DNA of 64,000 bases from positions 1,736,001 to 1,800,000 of the forward strand of contig JACONQ010000010.1 of NCBI GenBank assembly GCA_014281115.1, read 5' to 3'. The notes beneath the pieces are model-generated. The model saw only the letters and a list, made by a program, of their open reading frames with translations, did no database searches and was not told the origin of the DNA. This document shows, one piece after another, positions 11,233 to 24,249 of this stretch. Origin of the DNA: Laburnicola sp. R22_1. Its lineage: Eukaryota; Ascomycota; Dothideomycetes; Pleosporales; Didymosphaeriaceae. The position numbers were made by a program, and so were the translations under genes. Each line of letters opens with the position of its first letter. Within the stretch, counting starts at the first letter, position 1.

Positions 11233-11514
11233 GGCATCTGAGTTTCTTCTGAGTGTGCACCACTGAAGTCGGAAGAGAGCACAGCTGGCTGACGCCTGGG
11301 GTTGAAAGTAGCACCTTGACACTGGAGCCGAGACGGCCGACGAACGCTAGCCCTATGCGGAGACCCCGGAACCGTGGACCTGTTGGTTTCACGTGATGCG
11401 GAAAACCGTATGCATATGTACGTGTGCTGTGAACATGACAGATACTACCATCTCTCGCGCCTCAAGGTTCAATTCCGAACGCCGTTTTCATCTCAGAGAT
11501 TGATCTACTCCACC

Positions 11515-12553
11515 TCACACACCCTCGGCCTTCTCCCCCGTCAACATCTCAAACGCCTCCCGATACTTATCCGCAGTCTGCTTGACAACCTCATCAGGAA
11601 CAACCACGCCCTCCTTCCCCTTAAGCCCTTGCGACACCAACCAATCCCTCAGAAACTGCTTATCGAAACTCGGCTGCGCCTTCCCAAGATGCGCCTCCCA
11701 GCTCTCCTTGGGCCAGAACCTACTACTATCCGGCGTCAAAACCTCATCCACAAGCACAACCTCATTCCCATTCGCCCTATCCAGCCCAAACTCGAACTTG
11801 GTGTCAGCAAGAATGATGCCGACTTGTTCCGCTCGTGACGCCGCCGCGCCGTAGATCTGCAGACTCAGCCTCTCGATATCGGCGGCAACCTTTCCGTCGC
11901 CGATGAGCTCTTTGGCTTGCTGTGGACTTATATTCTCGTCTTTCGCGCCGGCTTCCGCCTTTGTGCTGGGAGTCCATAGGGGAGATGGCAGCTTCTGACC
12001 CTCGATTAGTCCGCTTGGCAGCGTGATGCCGTTCACGGTGCCGGATTTTTTGTACTCTGACCATGCGGAGCCGGTGATGTAGCCGCGCACGATAGATTCA
12101 ATGGGGACAATTTCCAGGCGCCGGACTTGCATGCTGCGAGGTCGCAATGCGTCGCTGAGTGATTGGTCGACGGATGACTCAAGGGCTTGCGGCAAAGCTC
12201 GAGAGAGGAAGTGTGTCTTGAGAGAGGGGATTTGAGCCTCCAGGTATTGGAACCAGTATACGCTGCGACCGTTAACTTCTGCCATCATGGAAAGTAAGAG
12301 AATGATGTACATACCTCATAGCTGTGAGTAGCGCGCCTTTTCCTGGAATGCCCTGCAATGCTGTCATTAAACACCCCACTACCGGTCTTGCATTCAGACG
12401 TACGTTATTCATAATCACATCGTAAGCAGAGATCCTGTCGCTTGCTACGAAAAGCAGAGTGTTCTCGTCCACGGCGAAAAGATCCCGAACTTTGCCTGAG
12501 GCTACTTTGGGTAATAGGCCATGAATGTCGATGTCTACCACTGCTGAAGCCAT
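11515..12553 (-). CDS. ADE1: Phosphoribosylaminoimidazole-succinocarboxamide synthase (SAICAR synthetase)
   Basis: Three exons, 12553-12404, 12352-12315 and 12262-11515, give 311 aa, the normal length. It makes SAICAR from CAIR, aspartate and ATP in de novo purine synthesis, in the cytosol. Visible motifs are SGKVRDLF near residue 19, the substrate motif [19 protein letters not shown] spanning intron 1, the segment [22 protein letters not shown], and DTKFEFG and [16 protein letters not shown] near the nucleotide site. The middle exon is 38 nt. Its 3' end lies 282 bp from the ATG29 start. Confidence 0.97.
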
Positions 12554-12816
12554 TTGGACGTGAGGCGAGTCAAAGCAATGCTCTCAATTGGAGTTGGAAT
12601 TGGTGGAATACATACGGAATTGACTAATTGGCATACGGGAGTAAAATATGTGAGTGGGGCGCGTGGCTTGCGCGCTTGTGGCGCACACCGCGAAAATGCC
12701 CCGCTTCGGGTCTGCATGTGAACGTGAACGTATTCTGAACCTTGCCACTGAATAGAAAGGCCGGCATGAAATTGGATGGATATATTGTAAATGTGTGATC
12801 TGGGCTGTACAATAGA

Positions 12817-14482
12817 TCATACAGCAACACTTTTCAATTGCAAAGTCTCCCCAACACCACCTATATCATCCAGGCCTTTGAAGCCCTCCTCCACAACCCA
12901 TCTCTGGCTATACTGCGTCAGGATAGTGCAAGCATGGCCCACAACAAGCAGCCCAGGAGGGCGACTGCCTTCCTCTTCGACAGCGGCGCACACATGTTCT
13001 AGCGTCGTCCTGATAACTCTCTGATCCGGGCAGCTCGCCCGCTCCAGCACAGCGCACGGTGTATCGAGCGGGTACTCCTTCAAGCGCAGAGAATCCACCA
13101 GAGCTGTTAGACGATGCAGGGCCATCAGGAAGACCACCGTTCGTGACGAAATGTAGTTCGGAGGATCAGGCGCCGCGCCCTTTCGGCCAGTGCCGGTACA
13201 TACCAGCACCTGGTCAGCTACGCCACGGTGAGTCAAGGGAATACCAGCAAACAGAGGTGCGCTCAGCGCACTCGTGATTCCGGGCAAAACCTTCGGCGTG
13301 TATCCGTGGGCTCTGAAGAACTCGTACTCTTCTCCGCCTCGGCCGTAAATATACGGATCACCCTGCTTTATACGCACCACCACCTTCCCAGCTCTAAGAC
13401 CCTCTAATCCCATCTCAAGGAGCTCTTCTTGCGCTTTATCGGCGTTTCCAGGGAACTTTCTGGCGATGTGAACAGTTGCACGGCGAGGAACCAGATCCAA
13501 AATAGGACTCGGGACCAACTTGTCAGCCAACACAAGGTCAGCAGAGAGTATAGCCTTATGTGCTGCTCGCGTAAGCAGGTCCGGATTTCCAGGACCGGAA
13601 CCAGCCAATATAATTTGTCCGGCAGTTGCAGCGAATTGTCCACCGTCAGGCTTATTCTTCAGACGGGAGCTTGTGTAGTCGCGCAACAAGGCTTCGACGT
13701 CAGTATCGGAGATGGTGGCGAGACGACGAAGCGGCCAGTATTCACAAATCTGCGAAAGCCATCGCATTCGTCTGCCACGAGCGACTTCAACACTCTCGTT
13801 GGTAACGAGTTTATTGAATGAAGCAAGCTGTCCAGCGTCTTCCTCTTCTGCCTCCAAGTCCTGAGATAGCTCGGCCGCATGGTCTTCCTCCCAAATGCGC
13901 CGCCGCATTGTGCCCAATCGTTCGACCGCATTGCCGAGATGTTCAGGAAGGGACGACGCTATTTCTCGACGAATTCGCGCAGAAAGCTTGCACCCTTTGC
14001 CAGATGTCGTTACGCCGATCTGCAAGGGGCCATCGGAGTAGGTCGATAGTAATGTAAAAGAGCAGAGATTGGGAGCATCGGCAACGTTGACAGGTATTCT
14101 AAGGCGACGACATAAACTGGAGATTATTGTGCCTGTCCGTCGTCAGTACAAGGCATAGGTAGAATTGTTCCAAGCAAGACTGACTGGCCTGTGCCTTTCC
14201 GCCCGCCGTCACGAAAACAGCATCTACTACACCGTCTACCTCCGGGCGGCCCAAGGTCGTCAGATCCTCTTCTCTAAAGCTGCGTTTCAACCATTGGACT
14301 TCGCCCTCATCGATGCGCTTGGCTAGACCATAATGTAGAGTGGCGTCTTCGGGAGCGAGGAGTATGGGTTTCGCTCCCACCTCGATAGAGCGTGTGCACC
14401 GTGCGCCAGCCAGCGGATTGGATCCAATAATCAAATGTACATGAGACACTGAGTCTACAGCGGTAAGGAGTGCTGGCGCCAT
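12817..14482 (-). CDS. MET1: Uroporphyrinogen-III C-methyltransferase (siroheme synthesis), MET1-like
   Basis: Two exons, 14482-14185 and 14132-12817, give 537 aa. It methylates uroporphyrinogen III to precorrin-2 for siroheme, the cofactor of sulfite and nitrite reductases. The N-terminal ~230 residues form a Rossmann-like Met8-type domain (HLIIGSNPLAGARC near residue 15; IPVNVADAPNLCSF; GVTTSGKGCKLSARIRREI). The C-terminal half is the tetrapyrrole methylase: LAGSGPGNPDLLT near residue 285, then VVRIKQGDPYIYGRGGEE, and GITSALSAPLFAGIPLTHRG. The frame stays open upstream to 14800, but the family normally begins close to the LLTAVDS segment, so the ATG at 14482 was chosen. The intron donor is GTCAGT. 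Confidence 0.94.
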
Positions 14483-14796
14483 GAAGGGAGTATCACAGAC
14501 AAGCTGGGCAAGTTGTGAGAAAAATGGAGGAATATTGGGGGGCGAGCGCGCAAGTAGTCTTCTCACAGCGGCGCAAATGCGATGCGATGATGTGATCCAG
14601 GGTTCTCTTTTTGTTCCGATATCGATAGCGCTAGCCTGCTTCGGGGCCTCGTGGGATGCCGAGGAGAAAGCGGCCGAGCGCAAGCCAATCGCCTGCGCGG
14701 AGATGGTAAAATCGTCTGCGGGGAGATAGCTTGTCATCAGTGGGATGTCCTCGCCGTGGAAATAGCTCAGCGGAGACTCCAGGACTTGCTCTAGCT

Positions 14797-15881
14797 TCAC
14801 TCAAGCTGCTCTTCACGGCCCATGACAATGTGCAGCGCCTTGCGACTCAGCAACACACTGTGTTCCAGCGCGTTCAGCTTGGCCATGGCTGATATCAGCG
14901 CTGGGTCCTGGCTCTCCACCCTGATTTTCTCCTTGACCCGCACTTCCTGACCTCGGAACGTGAAGACACGGTCGGCCTCGTCGTGCAGGGGCGGTCGACT
15001 TCCACCGAGCGCTACACTCAGTCTATCACGCAGGCTGAAGCCGGAGTACGAGTCATCGCCGGCTGCGCTCTGCGGCTCCAGCGTGCGTATCTCGAGTAGC
15101 AAGGCGGCGTCGGACACAAACAGGTGGAAGGAAACCGTGGGGGGAAGCGGAGGATCAAAGATCTGGAATGGGTAAGCGTCAAGCAGTTACAAATGGACCG
15201 TTGTCATGACATACATGCTCATCGAGCGGGCTCTCCCACCACGAGGGCTGCACGCTCGAATGCCCCTTGAACGCCTGGCGGGCTTCCTGGATATGGTCAT
15301 GAAGCAACCGCAGCTGGCTGGCAACAAAGTTGCCGTCGGTCGCATCGCCGGTCCAGGTGGTGACATCGATGACATCGAGGCAAGTGTTTATGGCGGTGCG
15401 GATAGCCGTCAGCTGGGGAATGACGAGCGTCGGAGCGTGCGGCGCTGAGGATACGGTCAGGTCGAAGGAAGGGGATCCACGCGGCGGCGGAAGGCTCGCC
15501 AGACGCAGCTTGACATTCTAGAGTCCGGCTGTTAGCAATGGGCCTAGATGGTGTGGATGCCGGGAGCGTACGCCTTTCACAACGCGAGTCCCGACGCGAG
15601 TGACCAAGCCTTTGAGGTTCTCGGAACGCAGCGTCGAGAGCACAAGCGTAGACCCATTCTCTGAGGGCGCGAGCAGAGCAGCGCACTCTTCGAGGCCTGC
15701 TTTGAGCGATTGAAGCGTCTCGCGCAACTGCAGCAGCAACCACTCGAGCTCGCGGGCCTGGGGACCGTCAGTAATCGAGCTTCCATACGACGGATACAGC
15801 GCTCAGGACGCGTACCTGAGACGCTGCCTGTTCGCGGGCAAGCTGGGCAGCATCCGTGGGCGGCCAGACGGCGGTAGACAT
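14797..15881 (-). CDS. RAV2: RAVE complex subunit 2 / Rogdi leucine-zipper protein
   Basis: Four exons with phase-0 junctions, 15881-15816, 15757-15572, 15517-15215 and 15162-14797, give 306 aa. Rav2/Rogdi works with Rav1 and Skp1 in reassembling the V1 and Vo sectors of the vacuolar ATPase (known of the family). Recognised by the fungal Rogdi pattern: ARELEWLLLQLRETLQSLKAGLEEC near residue 23, STLVLSTLRSENLKGLVTRVGTRVVKG, then LPPPRGSPSF, a WTGDATDGNFVASQLRLLHDHI segment, and FDPPLPPTVSFHL in the last exon. It ends 315 bp before the MET1 start. Confidence 0.92.
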
Positions 15882-16363
15882 GGCGGCGAGGTGGGTATGG
15901 CGGACGGATGCAGCTTCACAATGGCCGCTGCCTGGAGCTTCAGTTGCACTTGCAGATCGTCCTCGGCTACTGCCGCGCATCCATGTCAATATTCCCGCCC
16001 AGCCCGTGACCAGCAGCCGTGTCATTTCCACTGCCACCGACATCTAGACAGCTCTGGCCGCGCCATGGCACTTATACGAATGATGCAACCGGGATAGTGT
16101 ATATCATACCACCTGGTGACTTCATAGCAAAAGGGCTAGCGGCACATGCGGAGCGTCGTCAACTTCAAAGCCAGCCATACGTCACTTGCGCTACTGACAT
16201 CAGGTCTTAAACAAGCTGCAAGCCCACGCCAACATGCGTGCATTTCCCGCTTGCATCAGTCTCCGTCCTCCTCCCAGCTCCCAGCTTATACCGCTGCCCA
16301 TAATTGGGAAACATAATACTAATTAATCCTTGCGACGCCGCCATCCTCGCTCCTCTCGCCGCC
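15882..16363. promoter_or_regulatory. Bidirectional intergenic region, RAV2 / SUR7-family gene
   Basis: The two genes are divergent, so this 482-bp stretch must hold both promoters and 5' leaders. No specific site is certain. Confidence 0.5.
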
Positions 16364-17244
16364 ATGGTTGCCCGTGTGTACCTATCCCAGTCTGTCTGTA
16401 CGCCCACCACAGCCATACTAACCACTTCCCAGGACCAATCCTCAGCTCCCTCGCCCTCTTCCTCCTCGCCGGCGGCCTCCTCCTCCAGTGGTTCCTCATC
16501 CTCTCCGGCGGCGTCAACAGCGCGCCCTTGAACAAGTTCTACTTCCTCGAAGCCTCTACCGACTCCATCCCCAACGCGCGCAACCCCTCACGATGGACCT
16601 ACTGGGCCATCTGCGGCGCCAACGACAGTGGAAACAATGCTAACTGCGGGAGTCCCGTGCCTGCGCTTCCTTTCGACCCCCCGCGCAACTTTGGAACCGA
16701 GGACAGCGTACCCGAGGGCTTCATCGGGACGCGCAAGTTCTACTACTTGTCGCGCTTCATGTTCGCCTTCTACCTCATCTCGTTCCTCTTTGCGCACGTG
16801 GCTCTCTTCACGGCCCTGCTTGCCCTCTTCAGTCGTCTGGGTGGCTATCTCAGCGCGATGACTACCTTCACGGCGCTGTTCTTCCAGACTGTCGCTGCGG
16901 CTCTGATGACGTGAGTATCTCCTCTCTCTTCTTTCCCTCTTCTCTACTCCTCGCGACAATCACTGACCATACCCAGTGCCTGGATCGTAATGGGGCGCAA
17001 CACCTTCCGCTCCGCAGGCTTCGAATCGCACATCGGCAAGTACCTGATGGGTTTCGCCTGGGCCACCGTCGCCTGCTACTTCCTGTCGTCGGTACTATTC
17101 TTCATTGGCGGCAGACTCGGCCGCGACTCCTCGTCGGGAGGCATCAGGCGCAAGCGCTCGACGCGGTCTACAAAGAGCGACCGCAACAGGGCCAGCTTCA
17201 TGGACACGGAGTCGCAGCGGCGAGTCAAGCACGACTACTCCTGA
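16364..17244 (+). CDS. SUR7/PalI-family plasma membrane protein
   Basis: Exons 16364-16373 (only 10 nt), 16433-16910 and 16977-17244 give 251 aa. SUR7-family proteins are tetraspan proteins of eisosome-associated plasma membrane domains. Visible are TM1 near residues 5-25, an extracellular loop with NKFYFLEASTDSIPNARNP, then WTYWAICG and cysteines typical of the family, TM2 (FYLISFLFAHVALFTALLALF), TM3 (AMTTFTALFFQTVAAALMTAWIVMG) and TM4 (GFAWATVACYFLSSVLFFIG). The tail is short, cytosolic and Arg/Lys/Ser-rich. The first exon ends in phase 1 and the second in phase 2, and both junctions restore the frame. Which SUR7 paralogue it is (SUR7, FMP45 or another) cannot be decided. Confidence 0.9.
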
Positions 17245-17477
17245 TGGTAGTCTGATGCCTTCCTCGTCAAAGATGGTACCAGATTTTCTATGATATACGG
17301 GTCGATAATACGGTATATTAATCCCATGCTTCGCGCTATGTATATACATATATGCACATATAACCCAGTAAATTGGTTATCTCACGATAGGTTGCGCGGT
17401 AATACATAATTCTCGATGACATCCGTTTCGTTGCTCTTCATTTGAATTGAACACTTCATCCTTAACACTCATTCATT

Positions 17478-20308
17478 CTACCGACTCTGACCAGATGCCC
17501 CTTGGTCCACTTCTCCCTCAGGCAATATAAACTTGCCCTCCTCCCGCGGACTAGCCGGCGCACTACTCCCCTCCCACCTCGGCGCCTCCACAACCAACAT
17601 CTCCTCTTCCTTCCCACCACCCTCCGTCACAGAACTCCGCTGCCGCCTCCTTGGCAACGGCGGCGGCGACGGCGAATGCGACGGCGTACCCTTCGCCCCC
17701 TTCCCCTCACTCCCCACCTCTCTCCCATGACCTTCCCCACGCCAATCATCACGCTCTTTCGCGATACTAGTTTCCATCGACGTCGCCGTCGTCGGCCCCT
17801 TCCCAGCCGTTGCCACAGGTTTCCTCTTCGCGAGATTCACAAACGCCGCCGCAGCCGGCACACTCCACGCCTTCCGGTCTGGCCGCGGCGGCGGCGGGAG
17901 CGGTGTCCCCGGCGGAGGGAGCGGTTGGCCCCTCCCTATGGGACCTTTTTCTATATGCGAGGAACCATGCGCGTGGCCGTGTGAGTGTGGACTGTCTGAC
18001 GGGGGATGTGCATCGGCGTCGCGGCCCGTGGTGGTGGGTTCCCCTGGTTTACCGGGTGCTGCGTCGGCGGAGAAGGGCGTGTTGTTGGTGTTCTGCGTTT
18101 GGCGGGAGACGAGCCATTTTTTGGCTGCTGCGGTGGCCGAGTTGAGGGATTGGTTGAGGGCTGATTTGCGGTCTGAGTTTTGGCTGGGGGCGGGGGAGGC
18201 GTGGCGGTCTGGTGTTTGTGCGTGGCTCGTCGTCGGGTCGGAAGAGCGAGATGGGGGTTTTGCTTGGTCGTTTCCGTGGGCTGGGATGCTGGCTAGGATG
18301 TCGTCGAAGCTTTGTGTGGTTGCGGTCGTTTCGCTGTTACACGTTGGAGTAGAGGAGGTTCGTCGTCTGTGTGATGATGCTATGGAGGGCGCGGCCGGAG
18401 ACGGGGGTGGTGAGCTAGCGACTGTTGTTCGCATCGAGACAGCAGCGTCGTCTTGGCCTTTGCGTTCGTCGCCTTGAAAGAGTGCCGATTCTTCATTGAT
18501 GATGGGACTGGCAGCAGTGGCGTAAGAACTCGCTCGCAAAGCCCTGGGTTTGACACGCGACGATGGGTTGTTTTGAACTGCAGAAGATATCCCCTCGCTC
18601 TCATCGTTAGTCTCAGGAATTGTTTGCGCTGATTTTCGCCTATTGAGGGTGTGCGTCCGGTTCAGTTCAGGCATGCTCTGGACTGCATCGGAGGAAGAGA
18701 CATAGACACCGCTAGGACTCGGTGGTGCTTCTACAGGCATATCATCCAACGGCGATGGGGCATCTTCGACAACGGAGTGAGCATTGGAAGCGTTTGTCCC
18801 AACATTTTCCTCTTTCCATAGTCCTCCTCGAAATTCTTGCGACACTGTCGAACTGAAAGGCATGTCATCCCAATTGGGTAATACCAACGTCTCAGCGACT
18901 ACTTCTCGGATCCGGCTCTCGATAGCTCTCAGGATGACTCCATAGGTGATTTGCCGCGAGCTAACAATCGGTTCAAGCGACAGCTCCAACTTCGGCGGGG
19001 TTTCAAATGTAATCCATAGCCGATTGCTAGGTGGAGGTTTGATTCGGATCAGGATGTGACCTTCCAGGGCCTTCAGGATAGTAGCAAGCACGAGCGTGAC
19101 CTCCCTGGGCTTGAAGCGAGCTCCGAGCTCGATACGCGCCACCGCAGATATATCGATACGAAAGTTTCCCTTGTAACTGACATCAGCCTCAATAGTCAAG
19201 TCGCCGTCCACTGTCAACTCCTTCAATTTCGGGTTCGTGAGAAACGGAGGTAAATCTCCCATATCCAGCTTCTGCACATTGATACTGGTGATCAGACTCG
19301 GCTTCTGCACACGAGCAATCTTCTTCGTGATCTTAGTCCATATGAAATCCTCAATATCCTTTGTCTTATACATCGCCAGGAACAATCTTCCAATCAACGC
19401 ATTGATCCAGCGCGTGTGTAGATTCTCCTCAGACGCATGAAGTTGTTGAACTAGTTTGATGAGATCCGTCGGGCTGAATTTCAGCGGCAAAGGCGGGCTT
19501 GGAGATAGTCCTACGTGACACTCTTGGCTCCGCAGCATAGCATGATAGAAGTCTTCCTTTTCCGAGCAGTTGTCGGAGAAAAGATAGAACGATTTTGAAT
19601 CGCCCACGTCCAGCGTGTCTCTTGGTGCCAGCCGAATACAGTTGCGCTTGATCCACAGCTCTCCCTCCGGGATATTCTCTCCGCCCGCGTATATAGAAAC
19701 GTTGTAGTGCGCGAGCGAGATAACATGGCGTACTTCGAGTTGCTCGGAGTCGTCGTACAGCATCAAGTGCCCAAGTCTGAGTACGTCAGCAGTTGGAAAG
19801 GTCACGTCAGATGGCATGCCGACCTCAAAACAACATAGAAGACATTGCGAGCCTTCTTGCTTTTCGTATGAGATGCATTTATTGACGGAGTTGTCGTCTT
19901 GTTTCTGTCGAAGATACTCCGGTACATGGCTTGATAGACGCTGGGACTTTCCATGGAAGCCACAGCTCCTGCTGGAGTGGTTCGCTCCGGCGGTTTGCCA
20001 TTTATTCCCCCGGGCACATACTCTCGACATATGGCGAAGTAACTGGATGCCACATCTGGAACATGTTGCTTGCCTTTCAACTGCTTGAGCAAGTCGTCCC
20101 CCAGACCAGCTCCCCAGTCGTTGTGTTCTCCGTCATCTCCTTTGCCTGGAAGCCCCGCATCCTCATGGGGTAATGGTGTCCCGTCCGCTTGTTTGTGACT
20201 CGTACTAGTTGTTCCCCATGTCCACAACGTCCATGCTAGCAGCGGCAGGAAGGTGAGACCACCTATGATGTACCCCGTCAATAGTACCGACACCAAAGCC
20301 CAGCCCAT
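17478..20308 (-). CDS. NVJ2/TEX2-like SMP-domain lipid-transfer protein
   Basis: Two exons, 20308-19824 and 19776-17478, give 927 aa. A single N-terminal membrane anchor (residues 3-29) precedes a PH-like region (FYVVLRLGHLMLYDD near residue 157; VRHVISLAHYNVSIY) and an SMP domain at about residues 280-465 (RWINALIGRLFLAMYKTKDIEDF; LDMGDLPPFLTNPKLKEL; TFETPPKLELSLEP). The SMP module is a lipid-binding tube at membrane contact sites; yeast Nvj2 acts at ER-vacuole and ER-Golgi contacts (known of the family). The C-terminal ~450 residues are Ser/Pro-rich and probably disordered. The 47-nt intron has a GTCGGC donor, weak but required to join the two conserved frames. Confidence 0.88.
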
Positions 20309-21869
20309 ATTCTATTTCTCCGACCGACCCCTCTTATAGCCCGATCGCGTGGCCCTCAGACACCCGCGTCCAGGATGAGTACCAGCTCAACGCGCATCCC
20401 ACTCTCGCAGCCTCCTCTTCCTATTTCCGTCCTCTTCTTATATTGTAGAATACCTATGTATTCACCATAGAGGCGACCCAGCATGCACAAATGCGCCTTT
20501 GTATCCAAGGTTGGCTGCGCGCGGGCGGGGCGTCGGTGGGAAAGAGCAACGCGGACGGTATAGACAAGCGAGGCGCCGGCGGCTAGAGAGTCTCTGGAGG
20601 TAATCGAGATCTGATTTGTAGGTTGAGGTTCGGTTCGAGTCTGCAGCGGTCGGACGCGTGAGCGGCGTGGAACTTGACTGCGCGGACGCGTGAGCTGGTC
20701 GATCGGACATTGCGGCATTGCGGGGTCCGAGCGTAGACTTCCAATGCCATGGTCTACATACTTCGTACATACATTCCTAGCCGAGGCAGTGTCAGCTTAC
20801 CTATCAAACTATCCAACATCACTTGCATACGTATCTCGAGAGGGCGAGTGCAGTTGCAATCAACCACAGATTCATTGCTTTATGTATTCCCGTGCAACAA
20901 TCCCAAGTCCCCTTTACCAAGCTCATGTGTATCCATCAATACCCACCTCCCATCAGTCCAGCTAATCATTCAGCCTCCCGCCTTCCAACCCCCCCACCCC
21001 ATCAGCATGTATCCTCGAGCCCGCCGAGTGAGGCTCGCACGCGTGTGGGGATCCACCCACTCAAGAATCCTGCTCCGCCGCGAAAGGTATACGAAATGAG
21101 ATAGCCATGACGTTGACTGCGTGTTCGTGAAAATCACAGCAACTGGCTTAGCCAGCGCTAAAAAGAAAGGCCATCGAAGTAAGAAATACTGGTCGACAAG
21201 CCTGTAGAAGATCGCCCCTTAAGAGAGTACGGACGTAGCAAGAGAATAAATGATGCTCTCCTGTTCGCCAGGGACGCGGATATGTTACACCAAGTCGCCA
21301 CACGTAAGCATGCATTACAAATTAAGCATGCAGAGTACCAACTGTCGAAAGCTTCATCGGCCCTCGTTTCTTCTAACATAAAACCGAGTGAAGGCGGATG
21401 ATGTCCATTGACCACGATCGCACGAAAGGAACAGCGGTCGGAAGCCTTAGGAGACGCGCCATGAAGCGGAAAGGGCGATTAAAATCCCGGTATGTGCGTG
21501 AAGAGTTGGGTAAGTTTTGTACAAAGAAGTCGAGTACAATAGTCGTAATAGTGGTATCTTAGAAAGACTGATGCTAGATCGAGCGGCCTTGCTTCCTATT
21601 TCAATTTCAAGACGCGGATGTTGTACGTGTCGCTCCGGGCTATGCGATGTTGGTCCTACACCTAGTGTTGAGGCAATGCAGAGGATCAAGGACACCGCAT
21701 TAGTAGGGAAGAAGCACAAGATCGTTCAAGATCCAACTTCTTCTGAAGGATGTTGTTACGCATGGCAGGTCGCTCCCTGCTATGCACATAGCTTAAAATA
21801 GCGGTCGTCTCGTTCGATTCGGGATGGGTGGTGGATCATATCAGCATGGAGATGACGCCATGTGCAAGA
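20309..21869. other. Intergenic between NVJ2-like gene and palI
   Basis: Contains the NVJ2-like promoter and the palI 3' region. Open frames on both strands (for example 20356-20770 minus and 21447-21719 minus) show no domain or splice support. I see no RNA gene. Confidence 0.55.
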
Positions 21870-24249
21870 CTATAAAGCACTAGCGTCAGGGTACCTGCAA
21901 ACAACGTTGATGATAAGTAAAAGTTCCACGTTTCATGTAGTCTAGGATGACTTACCGTCCTTGGTTGCCGAGACCCATATTCCCCAATGAAGCCGAAGGT
22001 GGAGGGATGCCACCGCGACCTCCTCTGCCCCTCCCTCTACCTCCTCCTCGTCCCAAACCGGCACCCGGTATCGCAAAGTCAGGATTAGCCGCATTCGCCT
22101 CTAAAATCACGTCTTCCGGTCTCATCGTACGGCGGGGGCCATAAGGACCAAACGAGTTGGGCACGGGTGGTCCTGCAAGATGAGCATCATTAGCACGTGG
22201 TTCAATATGTAATAAGATTTTTGAACTGACTCACCTGGAGATGGCCTCCAATTGGGATTGATACCGCGTTGAGAGACTGACGTGAAGTGCGATGCATCTG
22301 AGGCAGCGGGAGAGCGAGCCCCCTCAGGTAGATCGTCATATGAAGAGTGGCGTATAAGATTCGGGTCACTCGTGTTCAAGGACGGGTTGGAGTTATTGCG
22401 TTGAGGATGATGGACACCTGGCATCAAGGACGCTGGCATTGGTCCAGGCGGCGGAGGATTGTTCATAGGCTCCGCAAATCTAGGATCCACATCCTCATAA
22501 TAGTCAGAGGTGCGGTCGTTCCCAGCCGGCCCAACTATTGATGGTTGCGCAGGCAATTCCACTGGTGAGTCTTGAATTGGGGGAAGGCCACGGCGGTTGC
22601 TACTGTTCGTTGGAATGGTCTGATCAGATGCATTGTTCCAACCGGTGGGAGGTGGCATACGTGGACCGTCTCTGCTATCGGTCAGCTACCGCATGGTAAC
22701 ATGCATGGTTTCTTCTGGGATGACTCACTCCGGTGTCGAGTATTCTGACGACGGGCTTAGTGGCCTCGAAAACTTACGCTGCGGGGCCTGAGCAGGAAAT
22801 CCGCCTTGTTGCAAAGCCAGCATTCCCTGAACGTCCCCATCACTGTCCCGCAAACCATAATCCTGATTATCCTGGTAATTCACAGGAGGTGCGCCAGTAC
22901 GCGAATCCATCTCAATAGCTTGCCCAATTGGCACACGCTGCTGCTGCTGCTGCATGTTCGTAGGCGGTGATACATTTCGGGCACCGTATGGCGAAACATC
23001 GCGACGCGACGGCACACCTTGACCGTAAAAATCATTATTGTACCCAGGCGGCGGAGCACCTCCCCTCGGCCCCGGACCCGGACCTGGACGTGACCCTCCT
23101 CCGTTTGGGTTCCAACCTGGCGGCGGCGGTCCTCGCATGCCTCCTCTGGACGGGCCGTATCCTCCTCTTGGTCCATAGCCTCCCCTAGGCGGATAGCCTC
23201 CTCTGCCGCGACCATACGGCCCTCCTCTGCTGGGTGGAGGACCCATACGGGGTGCATTCTGCATCGCATATGGGTCGTTGGGCATAGGCGGAATAGGATT
23301 CCCATATTGGTCCACTGGTTGGCGTCCGCGGCCGGAAGGAGCTCGAGATGGGTTAGGCGGTCTATTCGCGTCATCGGTTCGGGCACTGCTGTTAGTTTTA
23401 AGAGAAGGGTTGCGAGTGTTGAGCGGTATGGTATCGTCCTGCATGCCAGACTTCTGAACGTCGAATGTTGCATACCCCCCGGGCTGCCTGGCATTGTCGG
23501 AAAGCATTGTTTCGCCAGACAGGGGAGGCGGCGATTCGGCCTTTGGCAAAATGTCGGCGGGAGCATCAACGTTGTTGCGGTTGGCGTAGTAATTTTGGCC
23601 GTTCATGTCTGCGTTCTCTGCAATCCGCCTCTTCCTCGCCTTACGACTGACCAAGGTCCGCCTCATCGCACAAGTTACCACGCCGCTTGCGACAATGATG
23701 ATAGTAGCTGCCAAGACGATCCATCCTCCCCATGCCATGTGCGGGACAAACAGAAGAATATCCACCAGAAAAGCGAGCAGTGACACAAGCAATGTTGGAA
23801 ATGTCAGAATTAAGAGTGCAAGGAGATAGCGGGGCGAGTGAGCCGGAGAGTGGAAGTGTGCAGCGACGGCGAGTGCGAAACATGTCAGCGTCATGAGCGC
23901 CGCGACTGGATGTACGATGAGGATCGAGGAGAGCGAATGACGGGTCGCTGACGGCAGCGAGAACTCGGAATTGGGCGCATTGGCAAACAGATTGTCTAGA
24001 GTGGGTCAGTCAGTGTCATGCTCGTTGCCTGCCTGCGCAATCTTCCCATGCGGTCAACGTACCGGTGTCGTAGCCGATCATTGGCCCCTTGCAATTGTCG
24101 CCATCGCAGTAGCCAAAGGTGCCGAACTTGACACCGCGGAAGGTAGCGAGCGGGATGCCCTTGATGATGGGTGTGGAGAGCGTGGACAGGAGGAGCAGCA
24201 CGAAGGCGACGAAGAATAGGATGGATAGGGGTGTGGCCGGCCGTAGCAT
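21870..24249 (-). CDS. palI: pH-response regulator palI/RIM9
   Basis: Exons 24249-24063, 23995-22729, 22671-22235, 22172-21956 and probably 21894-21870 give about 710 aa. PalI/Rim9 is a membrane protein that helps the PalH/Rim21 sensor signal ambient alkaline pH. The N-terminal ~160 residues hold a first TM, a Cys-containing extracellular segment (FGYCDGDNC) and three further TMs. The remainder is long, cytosolic and Pro/Gly/Arg-rich with several RGG and YGPRGG repeats, a run of Gln, and the motif YYEDVDPRFAEP, which is typical of filamentous palI proteins. The end is ambiguous. A TAA at 21952-21954 overlaps a perfect donor (GTAAGT); splicing adds eight residues ending at 21870, while reading through gives 703 aa. 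Confidence 0.92.

Noticed and set aside
14483..14800. In-frame upstream extension of MET1
   Set aside because: Residues do not resemble the family, which starts close to the chosen ATG; the stretch begins inside the last codons of RAV2.
20620..20650. GGTTCGAGTC resembling a tRNA B box
   Set aside because: No A box at the right distance and no cloverleaf could be drawn.
20356..20770. Overlapping minus frames of 102-120 codons upstream of the NVJ2-like gene
   Set aside because: No domain or codon pattern, and they lie in a promoter.
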